Of a DNA stretch of 64,000 bases, positions 54,594 through 63,355 are shown piece after piece. This DNA is from Pseudonocardia oceani. Its GTDB lineage: Bacteria; Actinomycetota; Actinomycetes; Mycobacteriales; Pseudonocardiaceae. Position 1 is the first letter of the stretch. The number at the start of each line of letters is the position of its first letter. Location of the stretch: positions 6,392,501 through 6,456,500 of the forward strand of contig NZ_JADQDF010000001.1 of assembly GCF_019263585.2 (NCBI RefSeq), given 5' to 3'. The notes beneath the pieces are model-generated. The model was not told the origin of the DNA and searched no databases. It saw nothing but the letters and a program-made list of their open reading frames with translations. The position numbers were made by a program, and so were the translations under genes.

Positions 54594-55241
54594 TCACCAC
54601 CGCAGCGCCCCGGCCGCGACCACCGCCGACGCGGCCAGGAGCATGGACGGCCCGTGCGGCACCGGCGCCCGCGGACGGCCCGGCAGCCCACCGGTCACCG
54701 CCGCCGCGACGACCGCCCGGGGCCGGACCGCGGCCACGATGGTCAGCAGCGACGCCAGCACCGCCGCCAGCGGCAACGCGCCCCACGACACCGCGGCGAG
54801 CACCGCCCCCAGCGACGCGGAGAGCTTGACGTCCCCCGCCCCGAGCGAGCGCGGCGACGCCAGGTGCACCGCCGCGTGCACCCCGCACGCGAGAACCGCA
54901 CCCACCGCGGCCCGCCCGAGCGCTGTCGGACCCAGCGGCGCCACCAGCAGCAGCGCCGCGGGCACGGCGGGCAGGGTCAGGGCGTCGGGCAGCCGGCGGT
55001 GCCGCAGGTCGACCACCCCGGCGGCCGCGGCGAACCACGTCAGCGCGAGCAGCAGCACCACCCACGGCGGGGTCCAGACCCCCGCTGCCCACCCGGCACC
55101 GATCCCGGCCCACGCCACCCCGACGACGGCCTCGCACACCGGAGTCCGCACCCGCGCCCCGCGTCGCAGCCGGCCCAGCAGCACCCGCGCCAGGCCCCCG
55201 GCCACCGCGCCGAGCACCGCACCCGTCAGCACCGCACCCAT
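54594..55241 (-). CDS. prepilin peptidase-like A24 membrane protease
   Basis: The 215-residue polytopic protein carries the two aspartate motifs of type IV prepilin peptidases, VDLRHRRLPDALTLP and GAGDVKLSASLG. The N-terminal cytoplasmic cysteine domain of the long PilD form is absent, as in other actinobacterial short forms. No pilin or secretion ATPase gene lies nearby, so the substrate is coded elsewhere. ATG at 55241 after a GGAGG about ten bases away. Confidence 0.87.
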   Translation of the reverse strand: MGAVLTGAVLGAVAGGLARVLLGRLRRGARVRTPVCEAVVGVAWAGIGAGWAAGVWTPPWVVLLLALTWFAAAAGVVDLRHRRLPDALTLPAVPAALLLVAPLGPTALGRAAVGAVLACGVHAAVHLASPRSLGAGDVKLSASLGAVLAAVSWGALPLAAVLASLLTIVAAVRPRAVVAAAVTGGLPGRPRAPVPHGPSMLLAASAVVAAGALRW

Positions 55242-55602
55242 CGCCGCCCCGCCTCCCTCCGTCGCGCCTCCCTGTACCTCGGACACCACGCCTTCCACCG
55301 CCCTGCGGGCCCAACCGGACGTGCTCCGGCACGGTGCCCCGTCCCGACCGCGCGAGGCCCGGCCGGCGAAGCACCACGCCCGGCGACCCCCGCGCCCAGC
55401 GACCCGCTGCACCCGCGTTCTGTCACCGCCAAGAACCCCGACCCTCCCGCCCCCACCCCCCGTCGTCGAGAGAACCGCGGAACCTGGGGACGGACGCACC
55501 CCGATGTGGACAACTCCTGCCCGCAGCGATCACCTCACGCGTCCACCGACGCCCGGTGTGGTACTCCGGACCGGACAACGACCACCGCCCGACGGAGCAC
55601 CC
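55242..55602. other. gene-free divergent region with a consensus DnaA box
   Basis: About 360 bases between prepilin peptidase and the PPOX gene. TGTGGACAA at 55505-55513 is the exact complement of the actinobacterial DnaA box TTGTCCACA. Nothing else is clear beyond the GGAG ribosome site of the PPOX gene. Confidence 0.45.
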
Positions 55603-56031
55603 ATGGCCCTGGACCCGCAGCTGCTCGCCCTGTTCACCGAGATCGGGGGCGGCACGCTGATCACACTCAAGCACGACGGGCGCGCGCAGTCCTCGGTGGT
55701 CTCGCACGCCTTCGACCCGGACACCCGCCGGTTGCGGATCTCGGTCACCGACGACCGCGCCAAGACCCGCAACCTGCGCCGCGATCCGCGCCTGACCTAT
55801 CAGGTCACCCGCCCCGACCTCGGCGCGTACGCCGTCGCCGAGGGCATCGCCGATCTGACGCCGGTGGCCGCCGACCCGCACGACGCGACCGTCGAGGCGC
55901 TGGCCGAGCTCTACCGCGACCTGCGCGGCGAGCACCCCGACTGGGAGGAGTACCGCACCGCGATGGTCGCCGACCGCCGCGTGCTGCTGAGCGCCACCGT
56001 CGACCACGTCTACGGCTGGGCCGGGCTCTGA
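55603..56031 (+). CDS. PPOX-class (F420-type split-barrel) oxidoreductase
   Basis: The 142-residue protein has the split-barrel pattern of the Rv1155-like F420-dependent branch of the pyridoxamine-oxidase superfamily: TLITLKHDGRAQSSVVSHAF, DDRAKTRNLRRDPRLTYQV and a C-terminal DHVYGW. Cofactor F420 is likely but not proven. GGAG is five bases before the ATG. The stop TGA is shared with the presumed start of the next gene. Confidence 0.85.
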   Translation: MALDPQLLALFTEIGGGTLITLKHDGRAQSSVVSHAFDPDTRRLRISVTDDRAKTRNLRRDPRLTYQVTRPDLGAYAVAEGIADLTPVAADPHDATVEALAELYRDLRGEHPDWEEYRTAMVADRRVLLSATVDHVYGWAGL

Positions 56032-56885
56032 GGCCCGCGCGCGGCGGACGCACGGCCCGTGCCTCGGTCCGCGCCGAGGTCGACCACGGCGTCGCGGAGC
56101 TGCTCGGCGACCCCGACCGGCCTCAGGGCTGGACGCTGCTCGTCGACGGCACGGCGCAGTCGCACGTCGACCTCGACGACCCGACGCACCTGGAGTTCGA
56201 GTACGTCCGCCGCATGGCCCACGTGGTCGACCTGGCCGCCGACCTCGGGGCGCCGCTGCGCGCGCTGCACCTGGGCGGGGGCGCGTGGACGCTGCCGCGC
56301 TTCGTCGCGGTCACCCGGCCCGGGTCGCGGCAGCGGGTCGTCGAGATCGACGGCGGGCTGGTCGACCTGGTGTCGGCGCGCCTTCCCGCCGACGGCCTCG
56401 AACTGGACGTCGTCGTCGGCGACGCCCGCGCCGCGCTCGCCCGCGCCCCTGCGGCGTCGGTCGACCTGCTCGTGCTCGACGTCTTCGCGGGCGCCCGCAC
56501 CCCCGCCCACCTGACGAGCGCGGAGTTCGTCGCCGACGCCGCGCGCGTGCTGGCGCCCGGCGGCACCTACGTGGCCAACATCGCCGACGGCGCGGGGCTG
56601 GCGTTCGCGCGCACCCAGTTCGCCGCCGCGGCCGCGGCGTTCGCGCACCTCGCGGCCCTCGTCGCCCCCGCGGTGCTCGACGGGCGGCGCTTCGGCAACG
56701 TCGTGCTCGTCGGGTCGGACCGCGAGCTGCCCGTCGACGGCCTGGTGCGCGCTGCCGCGGCCGACCCGTTCCCCGCCCGCGTCCTCGACGACGCCCGGAT
56801 CCGCGCGATGGCCGGCACGGCCGCGTCCGACCGCGCCGCCGTACCGTCGCCGATGCCGCCGTCGGGGTTCTTCGGGCGGCCCTGA
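56028..56885 (+). CDS. spermidine-synthase-like methyltransferase-fold protein
   Basis: About 270 residues show the spermidine synthase fold: LEFEYVRRMAHVVDL, the nucleotide loop LHLGGGAWTLPRFV, VVEIDGGLVDLV, VVGDARAAL and LLVLDVFAGARTP. The polyamine-site DSTDP is replaced by DVFAGAR, so aminopropyl transfer is doubtful, as in many actinobacterial homologues. No ATG, GTG or TTG stands near the conserved beginning; the best candidate is CTG at 56028, overlapping the PPOX stop as CTGA. Co-translated with the PPOX gene and convergent with mltG (four bases between stops). Confidence 0.75.
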   Translation: MRPARGGRTARASVRAEVDHGVAELLGDPDRPQGWTLLVDGTAQSHVDLDDPTHLEFEYVRRMAHVVDLAADLGAPLRALHLGGGAWTLPRFVAVTRPGSRQRVVEIDGGLVDLVSARLPADGLELDVVVGDARAALARAPAASVDLLVLDVFAGARTPAHLTSAEFVADAARVLAPGGTYVANIADGAGLAFARTQFAAAAAAFAHLAALVAPAVLDGRRFGNVVLVGSDRELPVDGLVRAAAADPFPARVLDDARIRAMAGTAASDRAAVPSPMPPSGFFGRP

Positions 56886-56889
56886 CGGA

Positions 56890-58320
56890 CTAGAAGGCGC
56901 CGTTCTCCCGCGCCAGCGCTACGTTCGCGGTGTGCTCGGGGAAGGTCTCCGCGAAGCACGAGGTGCCGTCGGTCTGGCAGCGCACGAAGAAGAACCACGG
57001 CCCGGGCTCCGGAGCCAGCGCGGCGGCGATGGCGTCGCGGCCGGCCGCGGCGATCGGCGTCGGCGGCAATCCGGCCGTGGCGTAGCTGTTGTACGGGCCG
57101 GGGCGGGCGCGGTCCTCGGCCGTGGTGCGCAGGGCCTGCAGGTCGAGCGGGTAGTTGACGGTGGAGTCGAGCTCCAGGCGCTGCCCGGCGCCGAGCCGGT
57201 TGTAGATCACGCGCGCGACCTCGGGCATGTCCGGCGTGATCCCCTCCTTCTCCACGAGCGAGGAGATCACCAGGACCTCGTAGGGCGTGTAGCCCATCGC
57301 CGCGGCGCCGGAGACGATGCCGCTGGCCTCGAGCTGCGCCGTGGACGTGGCGAGCAGCGCCTGCAGCACCTCGACCGCCGAGCGGCCGGGCTCCACCTCG
57401 TAGACGCCCGGCACGAGCAGCCCCTCGAGGCGGCGCACCGGGTCGGCCGCGGACACCGCCTCCAGGGCCCACGACGGCACCCCGAGCTCGGCCGGGTCGG
57501 TCTCGGCCATCGCCGCGCGCAGGTCGTCGACCGACACGCAGGACTCCGCGCCGTCGAGCCGGGCGCAGCTGGCGCGCGAGATGAGGCTGAGCACCCCGGG
57601 CGCGACGGTGCCGTCGGGCGCGCTGGTGTCGTCGAGCTGCACCCCGCCGCGGATCTCCAGCTGCCCGACGCGGGCCTCCGGGTCGAGCAGGCGCTCCACG
57701 GCCGCGGCGGCCGACATCCGCGCCCGCATCTGGTACGAGCCGGGCTGCACGCCGAGGATCCGCTCGTCCTCGCGGGCCGCGTCGAGGAACGCCGCCACGC
57801 TCGCGACGACGCCGGAGCTCTCCAGCGTGCGGCCGATCGCGGCGGTGGAGTCGCCGTCGGCGACCTGGACGACGACGTCGCCCTCCCCCGGGCCGTCGAA
57901 GTCGGGGGCGGCGGTCAGCGACCGGAAGAGGTAGTAGGCGCCGCCCAGGACGGCGACCAGCAGGACGGCGACGGCCAGCAGGAGGACCCCGCGGCGCTGC
58001 CCCCGCCCCGGCGACCGGCGGGCCGGAGCGGCCCGGCGCCGGGTGGGCGGCGCGTCATCGCCGGAGCCGGAACCGGAGTTGCCGGAGTCGTCCGAGGCGG
58101 AGCCGGACGAGCCGGAGCCGGAGCTGGCCGTCGGCTCGTGCCGCACCGGCCCGGCCCGCGCGATGCGGATCGGTGCGGTCTCGGCGTCGTGTCCGGCATC
58201 CGGGGCGCCGCCCGCTCCAGCGCCACCCGACCCGGGGACACCCGATCCAGCGCCACCCGACCCGGGGACACTCGATCCGGGGACACTGCGCAACCGCGTC
58301 GTCGGGCCGTCGATGTCCAC
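56890..58320 (-). CDS. mltG: endolytic transglycosylase MltG
   Basis: Membrane-bound lytic transglycosylase that ends glycan elongation during peptidoglycan synthesis. The product has a cytoplasmic Gly/Ser/Pro-rich N-terminus with repeats, a transmembrane helix (RRGVLLLAVAVLLVAVLGGA, near 110-130), a LysM-like part and the YceG domain with the catalytic Glu in SSLVEKEG, then YNRLG, LDSTVNYPL and PYNSYATAGLPPTPI. The GTG at 58320 is tentative; the frame is open back into ruvX (58482). Follows alaS-ruvX as in mycobacteria. Confidence 0.92.
   Translation of the reverse strand: MDIDGPTTRLRSVPGSSVPGSGGAGSGVPGSGGAGAGGAPDAGHDAETAPIRIARAGPVRHEPTASSGSGSSGSASDDSGNSGSGSGDDAPPTRRRAAPARRSPGRGQRRGVLLLAVAVLLVAVLGGAYYLFRSLTAAPDFDGPGEGDVVVQVADGDSTAAIGRTLESSGVVASVAAFLDAAREDERILGVQPGSYQMRARMSAAAAVERLLDPEARVGQLEIRGGVQLDDTSAPDGTVAPGVLSLISRASCARLDGAESCVSVDDLRAAMAETDPAELGVPSWALEAVSAADPVRRLEGLLVPGVYEVEPGRSAVEVLQALLATSTAQLEASGIVSGAAAMGYTPYEVLVISSLVEKEGITPDMPEVARVIYNRLGAGQRLELDSTVNYPLDLQALRTTAEDRARPGPYNSYATAGLPPTPIAAAGRDAIAAALAPEPGPWFFFVRCQTDGTSCFAETFPEHTANVALARENGAF
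58216..58275. repeat. 30-base tandem duplication in the mltG N-terminal coding part
   Basis: Two 30-base units differing by one base, followed by a partial third; they encode Gly-Ser-Val-Pro-rich linker repeats in the cytoplasmic tail. Confidence 0.85.
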
Positions 58321-58417
58321 AGGGCCGGAGGGTAACGATCTCGCACGATCGGCGCCGGAAGGGGGTTCGGACGCCGACCCGCCCGGGTCGCCGGGTCCGG
58401 GCCCGGACGTCCGCTCG

Positions 58418-58858
58418 TCAGCGATGGCGGTCCAGCCAGCCCTGCAGGATGCCGACCGCCGCGACCTGGTCGACGACCGCACGCTGCTTGCGCCCCTTGC
58501 GCCCGCTCTCGCGGAGCTGGCGGGTGGCGACGACGGTGGTCAGGCGCTCGTCGGACAGCTCGACCGGCACCGCCAGCGCCGGCTCCAGCGCGGCGACGAA
58601 CACCCGCGCGGCCTCCGCGGCCGGGCCCTCGCGCCCGGCGAGGGTCCGCGGCAGGCCGACGACCACGCCGACGGCCTCGTGCTCGGCCACCAGCGCGGCC
58701 ACCGCGACGACGTCGGTGCCGCCCTCGACGTCGCGCGGCACGGTGACCAGCGGGGTCGCGATCAGCCCGTCCGGGTCCGACAGCGCGACGCCGACCCGGA
58801 CCGAGCCGACGTCGATGCCGATCCGGCGCCCGCGCCGCGGGACCTGCTCCACGGACAC
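58418..58858 (-). CDS. ruvX: RuvX/YqgF Holliday-junction resolvase-like nuclease
   Basis: RNase H-fold protein implicated in pre-16S rRNA 5' processing and in recombination. The 146 residues show RIGIDVGSVRVGVALSDPDG, VVVGLPRTLAGREGPAAEAA, DERLTTVVATRQL and the C-terminal DQVAAVGILQGWLD with family acidic residues. GTG at 58858, about 12 bases after GGAGAGG, which lies on the alaS stop. Between alaS and mltG, the conserved order. Confidence 0.94.
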   Translation of the reverse strand: MSVEQVPRRGRRIGIDVGSVRVGVALSDPDGLIATPLVTVPRDVEGGTDVVAVAALVAEHEAVGVVVGLPRTLAGREGPAAEAARVFVAALEPALAVPVELSDERLTTVVATRQLRESGRKGRKQRAVVDQVAAVGILQGWLDRHR

Positions 58859-58877
58859 GAGCTCAGCGTTCCTCTCC

Positions 58878-61523
58878 TCAGCGGGCACGCAGGTGCGCCC
58901 GCAGCGCGTCGACCGCGGCCGGGACGCCCGACGGGTCGGTGCCCCCGCCCTGCGCGAGGTCGGGCTTGCCGCCGCCCCGCCCGCCCACGGCGCCCGCGAA
59001 CGCCGGGATGAGCTTCCCGGCGGCGAGGCCCGCGTCGCGCGCGGCCGACGTCGTCGCGACGACGAACGCCACCTTGTCGCCGTCGGAGGAGAACAGCGCG
59101 ACGACGCCCGGGCGCGAGCCCAGCCGGCCCCGCACCTCGGCGGCCAGCGCGCGCAGGTCGTTGCCGCCGACGCCGTCGGGCGCGGCGACGGCCACGAGCG
59201 CGACCCCGCCGATGTCCTCGGCACCCTCGGCGAGCGCGCCCGCCGACGACAGCACGGCGTCGGCGCGGACCTTGTCGAGGTCGCGCTCGGCGGTGCGCAG
59301 GCGCTCGACCAGGGAGTTGATGCGCTCCGGGATGTCCTCGGGCCGGGCCTTGAGCTGCTCGGCGAGGTTGGAGACCAGCACGTGCTCGCGCGAGAGGAAG
59401 CGGAAGGCGTCGAGCCCGACGAGCGCGTCGACGCGGCGCACACCGGAGCCGATCGAGGCCTCCGACAGCACCTTGACCATCCCGATCTCGCCGGTGCGCC
59501 CGACGTGGGTGCCACCGCACAGCTCGCGGGAGTACTCCCCCATGTCGACGACGCGCACGCGGTCGCCGTACTTCTCGCCGAACAGCATCATCGCGCCGAG
59601 CCTGCGGGCCTCGTCCATGGAGGTCTCGTAGGCCTCCACCTCGCGGTTCTCCTGCAGGACGGTGTTGACCTCGTCCTCGATCTCGGCGAGCGCGGCCGGC
59701 GCGACCGCCCCGCCGGGCGAGGTGAAGTCGAAGCGCATCCGGCCGGGGGCGTTGAGCGAGCCCGCCTGCGCGGCCGACGGGCCCAGCGCGCCGCGGACGC
59801 CGGCGTGCACCAGGTGGGTCGCGGTGTGGGCGCGGGAGATCGCGAGGCGGCGGCTGCGGTCGACCTCGGCGACGACGGCCGCGTCGAGCACGACCTCGCC
59901 CGCCGTGACCGTGCCGCGGTGCACCCGCAGACCGGCGACGGGCGCCTGCACGTCGTCGACGCGGACGGTGAACGACGCCCCGCGCAGCTCACCGGTGTCG
60001 GCCTGCTGGCCGCCCGCCTCGGCGTAGAACGGGGTGCGGTCGAGCACGACCTCCACCGCGTCGCCCTCGCGCGCGGCCGGCGCCGGGACGCCGTCGACGA
60101 GCAGGCCGGTGACGGTGGCCTCGGCGGCGAGCTCGGTGTAGCCGAGGAAGTCGACGGCGCCGTGGGTGTCGAGCAGCGCGCGGTAGATCGAGCCGTCGCC
60201 GCCGTGGCCCACCTTGTGCTTGGCCGCGTCGGCCTTCGCGCGGGTGCGCTGCTCCTGCATGAGCGCGGTGAACCGCTCGCGGTCGACGTCGAGGCCGGCC
60301 TCGGACGCCATCTCCAGCGTGAGGTCGATCGGGAAGCCGTACGTGTCGTGCAGCTGGAACGCGCGGTCGCCGGGCAGCACCGTGGCGCCCGCCGACTTCG
60401 TCTGCGCGACGGCGGTGTCGAAGATCCGCGAGCCCGCCGTGAGCGTCTGGAGGAAGGCCTCCTCCTCGGCGCGGACGACCGCGGAGATCCGCTCGAAGTC
60501 GGTGACCAGCTCCGGGTAGGTGGGGCTCATCGCGTCCCGGACGACCTCGGCGAACGATCCGAGCACCGGCTCGTGCACGCCGAGCAGCCGCGCGGAGCGG
60601 ACGATGCGGCGCAGCAGCCGGCGCAGGACGTAGCCGCGGCCCTCGTTGGACGGCGTCACCCCGTCACCGATGATCATGACGCCGGAGCGCGCATGGTCGG
60701 CGATCACGCGGAATCGCACGTCGTCCTCGGTGCTCGCGCCGTAGCGGCGGCCGGAGAACTCCTCGGCGCGGGCGATCACCGGGCGGACCAGGTCGGTCTC
60801 GTAGACGTTCTCGACGCCCTGCAGCAGCGTGGCCACGCGCTCGACGCCCATGCCGGTGTCGATGTTGGGCCGGGGCAGTCGGCCGATCGGCGCGTGCCCC
60901 AGCTTCGGGGACAGCTCGCCGCGGACGTCCTGCATGAAGACCAGGTTCCAGATCTCCAGGTAGCGGTCCTCGTCGGCCTCGGGGCCGCCGTCGCGCCCGT
61001 GCTCCGGGCCGCGGTCGTAGTAGATCTCCGAGCAGGGGCCGCCGGGGCCGGGCACGCCCATGTCCCAGTAGTTGTCCTTGCCGCTGCGGCGCTGGATGCG
61101 CTCCGCGGGCAGGTAGCGCCGCCACAGCTGCTCGGCCTCGTCGTCGTCGAGGTAGACCGTGGCCCACAGGCGCTCGGGGTCGAAGCCGAACGACTCGGTG
61201 ATCAGCGTCCAGGCGTGCTCGATCGCCCCGGCCTTGAAGTAGTCGCCGAAGGAGAAGTTGCCGGCCATCTGGAAGAACGTGTTGTGCCGCGTGGTGCGGC
61301 CGACCTCGTCGATGTCACCGGTGCGCACGCACTTCTGGATCGACGTGGCCGTCGGGTACGGCGCCGGCACCTCACCGAGGAAGTACGGCTTGAACTGCAC
61401 CATCCCCGCGTTGACGAACAGCAGGTTCGGATCGTCGAGGATGAGCGACGCACTGGGCACGCGGGTGTGGCCCGCGGCCGTGAAGTGGTCGGTGAAGCGG
61501 CGGACGATCTCGTGGGTCTGCAC
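58878..61523 (-). CDS. alaS: alanyl-tRNA synthetase
   Basis: Charges tRNA-Ala and edits mischarged Ser/Gly. The 881-residue protein has the class II catalytic core (VRRFTDHFTAAGHTRVPSAS, NAGMVQFKPYFLG, RTTRHNTFFQMAGNFSFGDY), the editing domain with zinc motifs HTATHLVH and CGGTHVGRTGEIG, and the C-terminal DHHA1 domain with GGRGGGKPDLAQGGG. GTG start. Confidence 0.98.
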   Translation of the reverse strand: MQTHEIVRRFTDHFTAAGHTRVPSASLILDDPNLLFVNAGMVQFKPYFLGEVPAPYPTATSIQKCVRTGDIDEVGRTTRHNTFFQMAGNFSFGDYFKAGAIEHAWTLITESFGFDPERLWATVYLDDDEAEQLWRRYLPAERIQRRSGKDNYWDMGVPGPGGPCSEIYYDRGPEHGRDGGPEADEDRYLEIWNLVFMQDVRGELSPKLGHAPIGRLPRPNIDTGMGVERVATLLQGVENVYETDLVRPVIARAEEFSGRRYGASTEDDVRFRVIADHARSGVMIIGDGVTPSNEGRGYVLRRLLRRIVRSARLLGVHEPVLGSFAEVVRDAMSPTYPELVTDFERISAVVRAEEEAFLQTLTAGSRIFDTAVAQTKSAGATVLPGDRAFQLHDTYGFPIDLTLEMASEAGLDVDRERFTALMQEQRTRAKADAAKHKVGHGGDGSIYRALLDTHGAVDFLGYTELAAEATVTGLLVDGVPAPAAREGDAVEVVLDRTPFYAEAGGQQADTGELRGASFTVRVDDVQAPVAGLRVHRGTVTAGEVVLDAAVVAEVDRSRRLAISRAHTATHLVHAGVRGALGPSAAQAGSLNAPGRMRFDFTSPGGAVAPAALAEIEDEVNTVLQENREVEAYETSMDEARRLGAMMLFGEKYGDRVRVVDMGEYSRELCGGTHVGRTGEIGMVKVLSEASIGSGVRRVDALVGLDAFRFLSREHVLVSNLAEQLKARPEDIPERINSLVERLRTAERDLDKVRADAVLSSAGALAEGAEDIGGVALVAVAAPDGVGGNDLRALAAEVRGRLGSRPGVVALFSSDGDKVAFVVATTSAARDAGLAAGKLIPAFAGAVGGRGGGKPDLAQGGGTDPSGVPAAVDALRAHLRAR

Positions 61524-61570
61524 GGCGGTGCTCTCTGCCAGAAGGGGTCGGGGCGCGCGGGGCGGCGGGG

Positions 61571-61882
61571 TCAGTTCCCCGCGCGCGGCGCTCGGTCCCG
61601 GGGGCCGAGCGCGGGGGCCGGCTCGGCCAGCGCCTCGGAGTAGGTCGGGACGTGGCCGCCGGTGCGGCGCTCGACCAGCTCCGTGAGCTCGCGCTCGCGC
61701 GCGGTCATCCCGGCGCGGACCTCGGCGCCGAACGCGCCGAGGCCGGCACCGAGCTCGCGCAGGCCGTCGGCGATGTTCTCGCCGATGCCGGCCGGGGTGA
61801 CGGCCTGGGCCGCGCGCGAGGCGCGGCGGGTGACGTAGGAGCCGGCGGCCGCGCCGACCCCGAGCCAGAACAGCCTCTTCAC
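61571..61882 (-). CDS. DUF6167-like small membrane-associated protein
   Basis: The 103-residue protein begins with a hydrophobic Gly-rich helix (LFWLGVGAAAGSYVTRRA), then an amphipathic helical part (IADGLRELGAGLGAFGAEV) and a charged tail. It follows the DUF948 gene with a GTGA overlap and precedes alaS, a pairing conserved in actinobacteria. No function is known. Confidence 0.82.
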   Translation of the reverse strand: MKRLFWLGVGAAAGSYVTRRASRAAQAVTPAGIGENIADGLRELGAGLGAFGAEVRAGMTARERELTELVERRTGGHVPTYSEALAEPAPALGPRDRAPRAGN

Positions 61883-62292
61883 TTCTTCTTCCTCCGGAGA
61901 CGGCCCGGGCGGGTCCGCAGCGAGTGCGCTCCGGCGTCGCGGCCGGCGCGACGGGCCTTGACGGCCTTGTTCAGGCCGTAGGAGAACGCCGCGGCGCGCA
62001 CGAGCGGGCCGCCGAGCGTGGCGGTGAACAGCGAGGTGAGCACCGAGATGTTGCTGGTGACGGTGCGGGCGCTGGAGGTGATGCCGTCGACGCGCTCCAG
62101 CTGCGTGTTGACCTGGTGCAGCGTCGTCTGCGCGTTGTCGAGCAGCGGGGTGCTGCCCTCGTGGGCCTTGCGGATGGCCACCGTCGCCTCGTCGAGGGTG
62201 CGACCCAGCTTGAGCAGCGGGACCGCCAGCAGCAGCACGAGGACGACGAACGCCCCCGCGGCGATCAGCGCGGCGATCTGACCAGCCGACAC
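61879..62292 (-). CDS. DUF948 membrane protein
   Basis: The 137-residue protein has one N-terminal transmembrane helix (IAALIAAGAFVVLVLLLAVP), a long heptad-like helical region (LGRTLDEATVAIRKAH, LHQVNTQLERVDGITSSA), a second hydrophobic segment near 85-105 and a very basic end (RRKKK). DUF948 proteins resemble a t-SNARE-like coil; function unknown. AGGAGG stands six bases before the GTG start. First gene of the DUF948-DUF6167-alaS-ruvX-mltG unit. Confidence 0.88.
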   Translation of the reverse strand: MSAGQIAALIAAGAFVVLVLLLAVPLLKLGRTLDEATVAIRKAHEGSTPLLDNAQTTLHQVNTQLERVDGITSSARTVTSNISVLTSLFTATLGGPLVRAAAFSYGLNKAVKARRAGRDAGAHSLRTRPGRLRRKKK

Positions 62293-62387
62293 GAAGCCTC
62301 CTCGAACCGTTCCGACACAGGGTGTGATCGGCGGTCAGGCTACCGCGCGGGGTACGGCCCGCCACCCGGGGCCACGGGCGCCCGCGG

Positions 62388-62412
62388 CGGACCGGAGACG
62401 ATCACCGGTCCG
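62388..62412. terminator. hairpin after the sigma-factor gene
   Basis: CGGACCGG and CCGGTCCG arms around nine bases, 16 bases past the sigma-factor stop and before the DUF948 promoter region. Confidence 0.5.
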
Positions 62413-62427
62413 GCGCGGAAACCGCGG

Positions 62428-63111
62428 TCAGCCGGCGTCGAGCGGGCGGCGTGGAGCCGGCAGGACCAGCTCGCCGCCGACCGTGCCCAGCGCCGCCCGG
62501 AGGCGGCCGAGCGCGCGGTGCTGGGTGACGCGGACCGCGCCCGGCGTCGAGCGGACGGCGGCGGCCGTCTCCTCGGCGCTGAACCCGACGGCGATGCGCA
62601 GGACGAGGACCTCGCGCTGGCGCGGGGTGAGGACCTCGAGCAGTCCGCCGAGCCGCTCGTTGAGCTCGTGGGCCAGCAGGCGGTGCTCGGGGCCGTCGTC
62701 GGAGACGGGGACGTCGGGCAGGTCGGCGACGGGCTCGGTGCGGTTGCGCCCGATCGCGCGGAACGCGTCGGTGACCTTGTGGGCCGCGATGCCGTAGACG
62801 AACGCGCGGAACGACAGCCCGCGCATCGTGTACGAGGGCAGCGCGCTGACGACGGCGAGACAGACTTCCTGCGCGACGTCGTCGGCCGAACCGGACACGC
62901 TCTCCTGCCGGCCCAGCCGCGCGCGACAGTAGCGCAACACGAACGGGTGGATGACGGTGAGAAGTCGCTCACGCGCCCCTGGCTCGTCGGCGACCGCGGC
63001 GGCGACCAGTGACTCGACGACGGGCACCACGGCCACAGGTGGCGGGGCCCCGGTGGGCGCCACGCCCACGGCCGCCCCCAGGGGCCGCTCCAGGACGGTG
63101 GCGGCGTTCAT
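62428..63111 (-). CDS. sigD: ECF sigma factor of the SigD/ShbA type
   Basis: The 227-residue protein has sigma region 2 (FVLRYCRARLG, SADDVAQEVCLAVVSALP, FRAFVYGIAAHKVTDAFRA) and region 4 (LTPRQREVLVLRIAVGFSAEETAAAV, TPGAVRVTQHRALGRLRA), closely like mycobacterial SigD and Streptomyces ShbA, which controls the principal sigma gene hrdB. Whether it does so here is inference. The ATG at 63111 starts the aligned part; AACGAGAA upstream is only a weak ribosome site. No anti-sigma gene is adjacent. Divergent from a TetR gene. Confidence 0.9.
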   Translation of the reverse strand: MNAATVLERPLGAAVGVAPTGAPPPVAVVPVVESLVAAAVADEPGARERLLTVIHPFVLRYCRARLGRQESVSGSADDVAQEVCLAVVSALPSYTMRGLSFRAFVYGIAAHKVTDAFRAIGRNRTEPVADLPDVPVSDDGPEHRLLAHELNERLGGLLEVLTPRQREVLVLRIAVGFSAEETAAAVRSTPGAVRVTQHRALGRLRAALGTVGGELVLPAPRRPLDAG

Positions 63112-63340
63112 CGGATGTTCTCGTTCATCGCGGGTTCCCCTCCTGGGCCGGCGCGTGGACGTCGGCCTCGTGCGGTCGGCCGCCCGGACACGGGGGTCCG
63201 GGGTCGAGCGGCCGTGCGACGGAGGACCGCGGCATCCGTGAACGTCCCCCGACGCTCCCGGCCCGACACCCTCCCGAGCCCGCTCCGGTGTGCCCGTCGG
63301 AACGAACTCGTTCATCTCTCAAGTACGCATTTTGGGTGAC

Positions 63341-63355
63341 ACTCCAAGTTGGAGT
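63341..63355. promoter_or_regulatory. operator-like palindrome ACTCCAA-G-TTGGAGT
   Basis: Perfect seven-base arms around one base, 39 bases before the TetR start, a usual position for TetR autoregulation. A second inverted repeat, GAACG-AACT-CGTTC, lies at 63299-63312. Confidence 0.55.

Noticed and set aside
54643..55602. N-terminal extension of the PPOX protein along the upstream open frame
   Set aside because: The upstream part is antisense to the prepilin peptidase, low complexity, and a good ribosome site precedes the ATG at 55603.
63299..63312. GAACG-AACT-CGTTC as a second LexA box
   Set aside because: The SOS box needs CGAAC and GTTCG four bases apart; here the half-sites are wrongly spaced.
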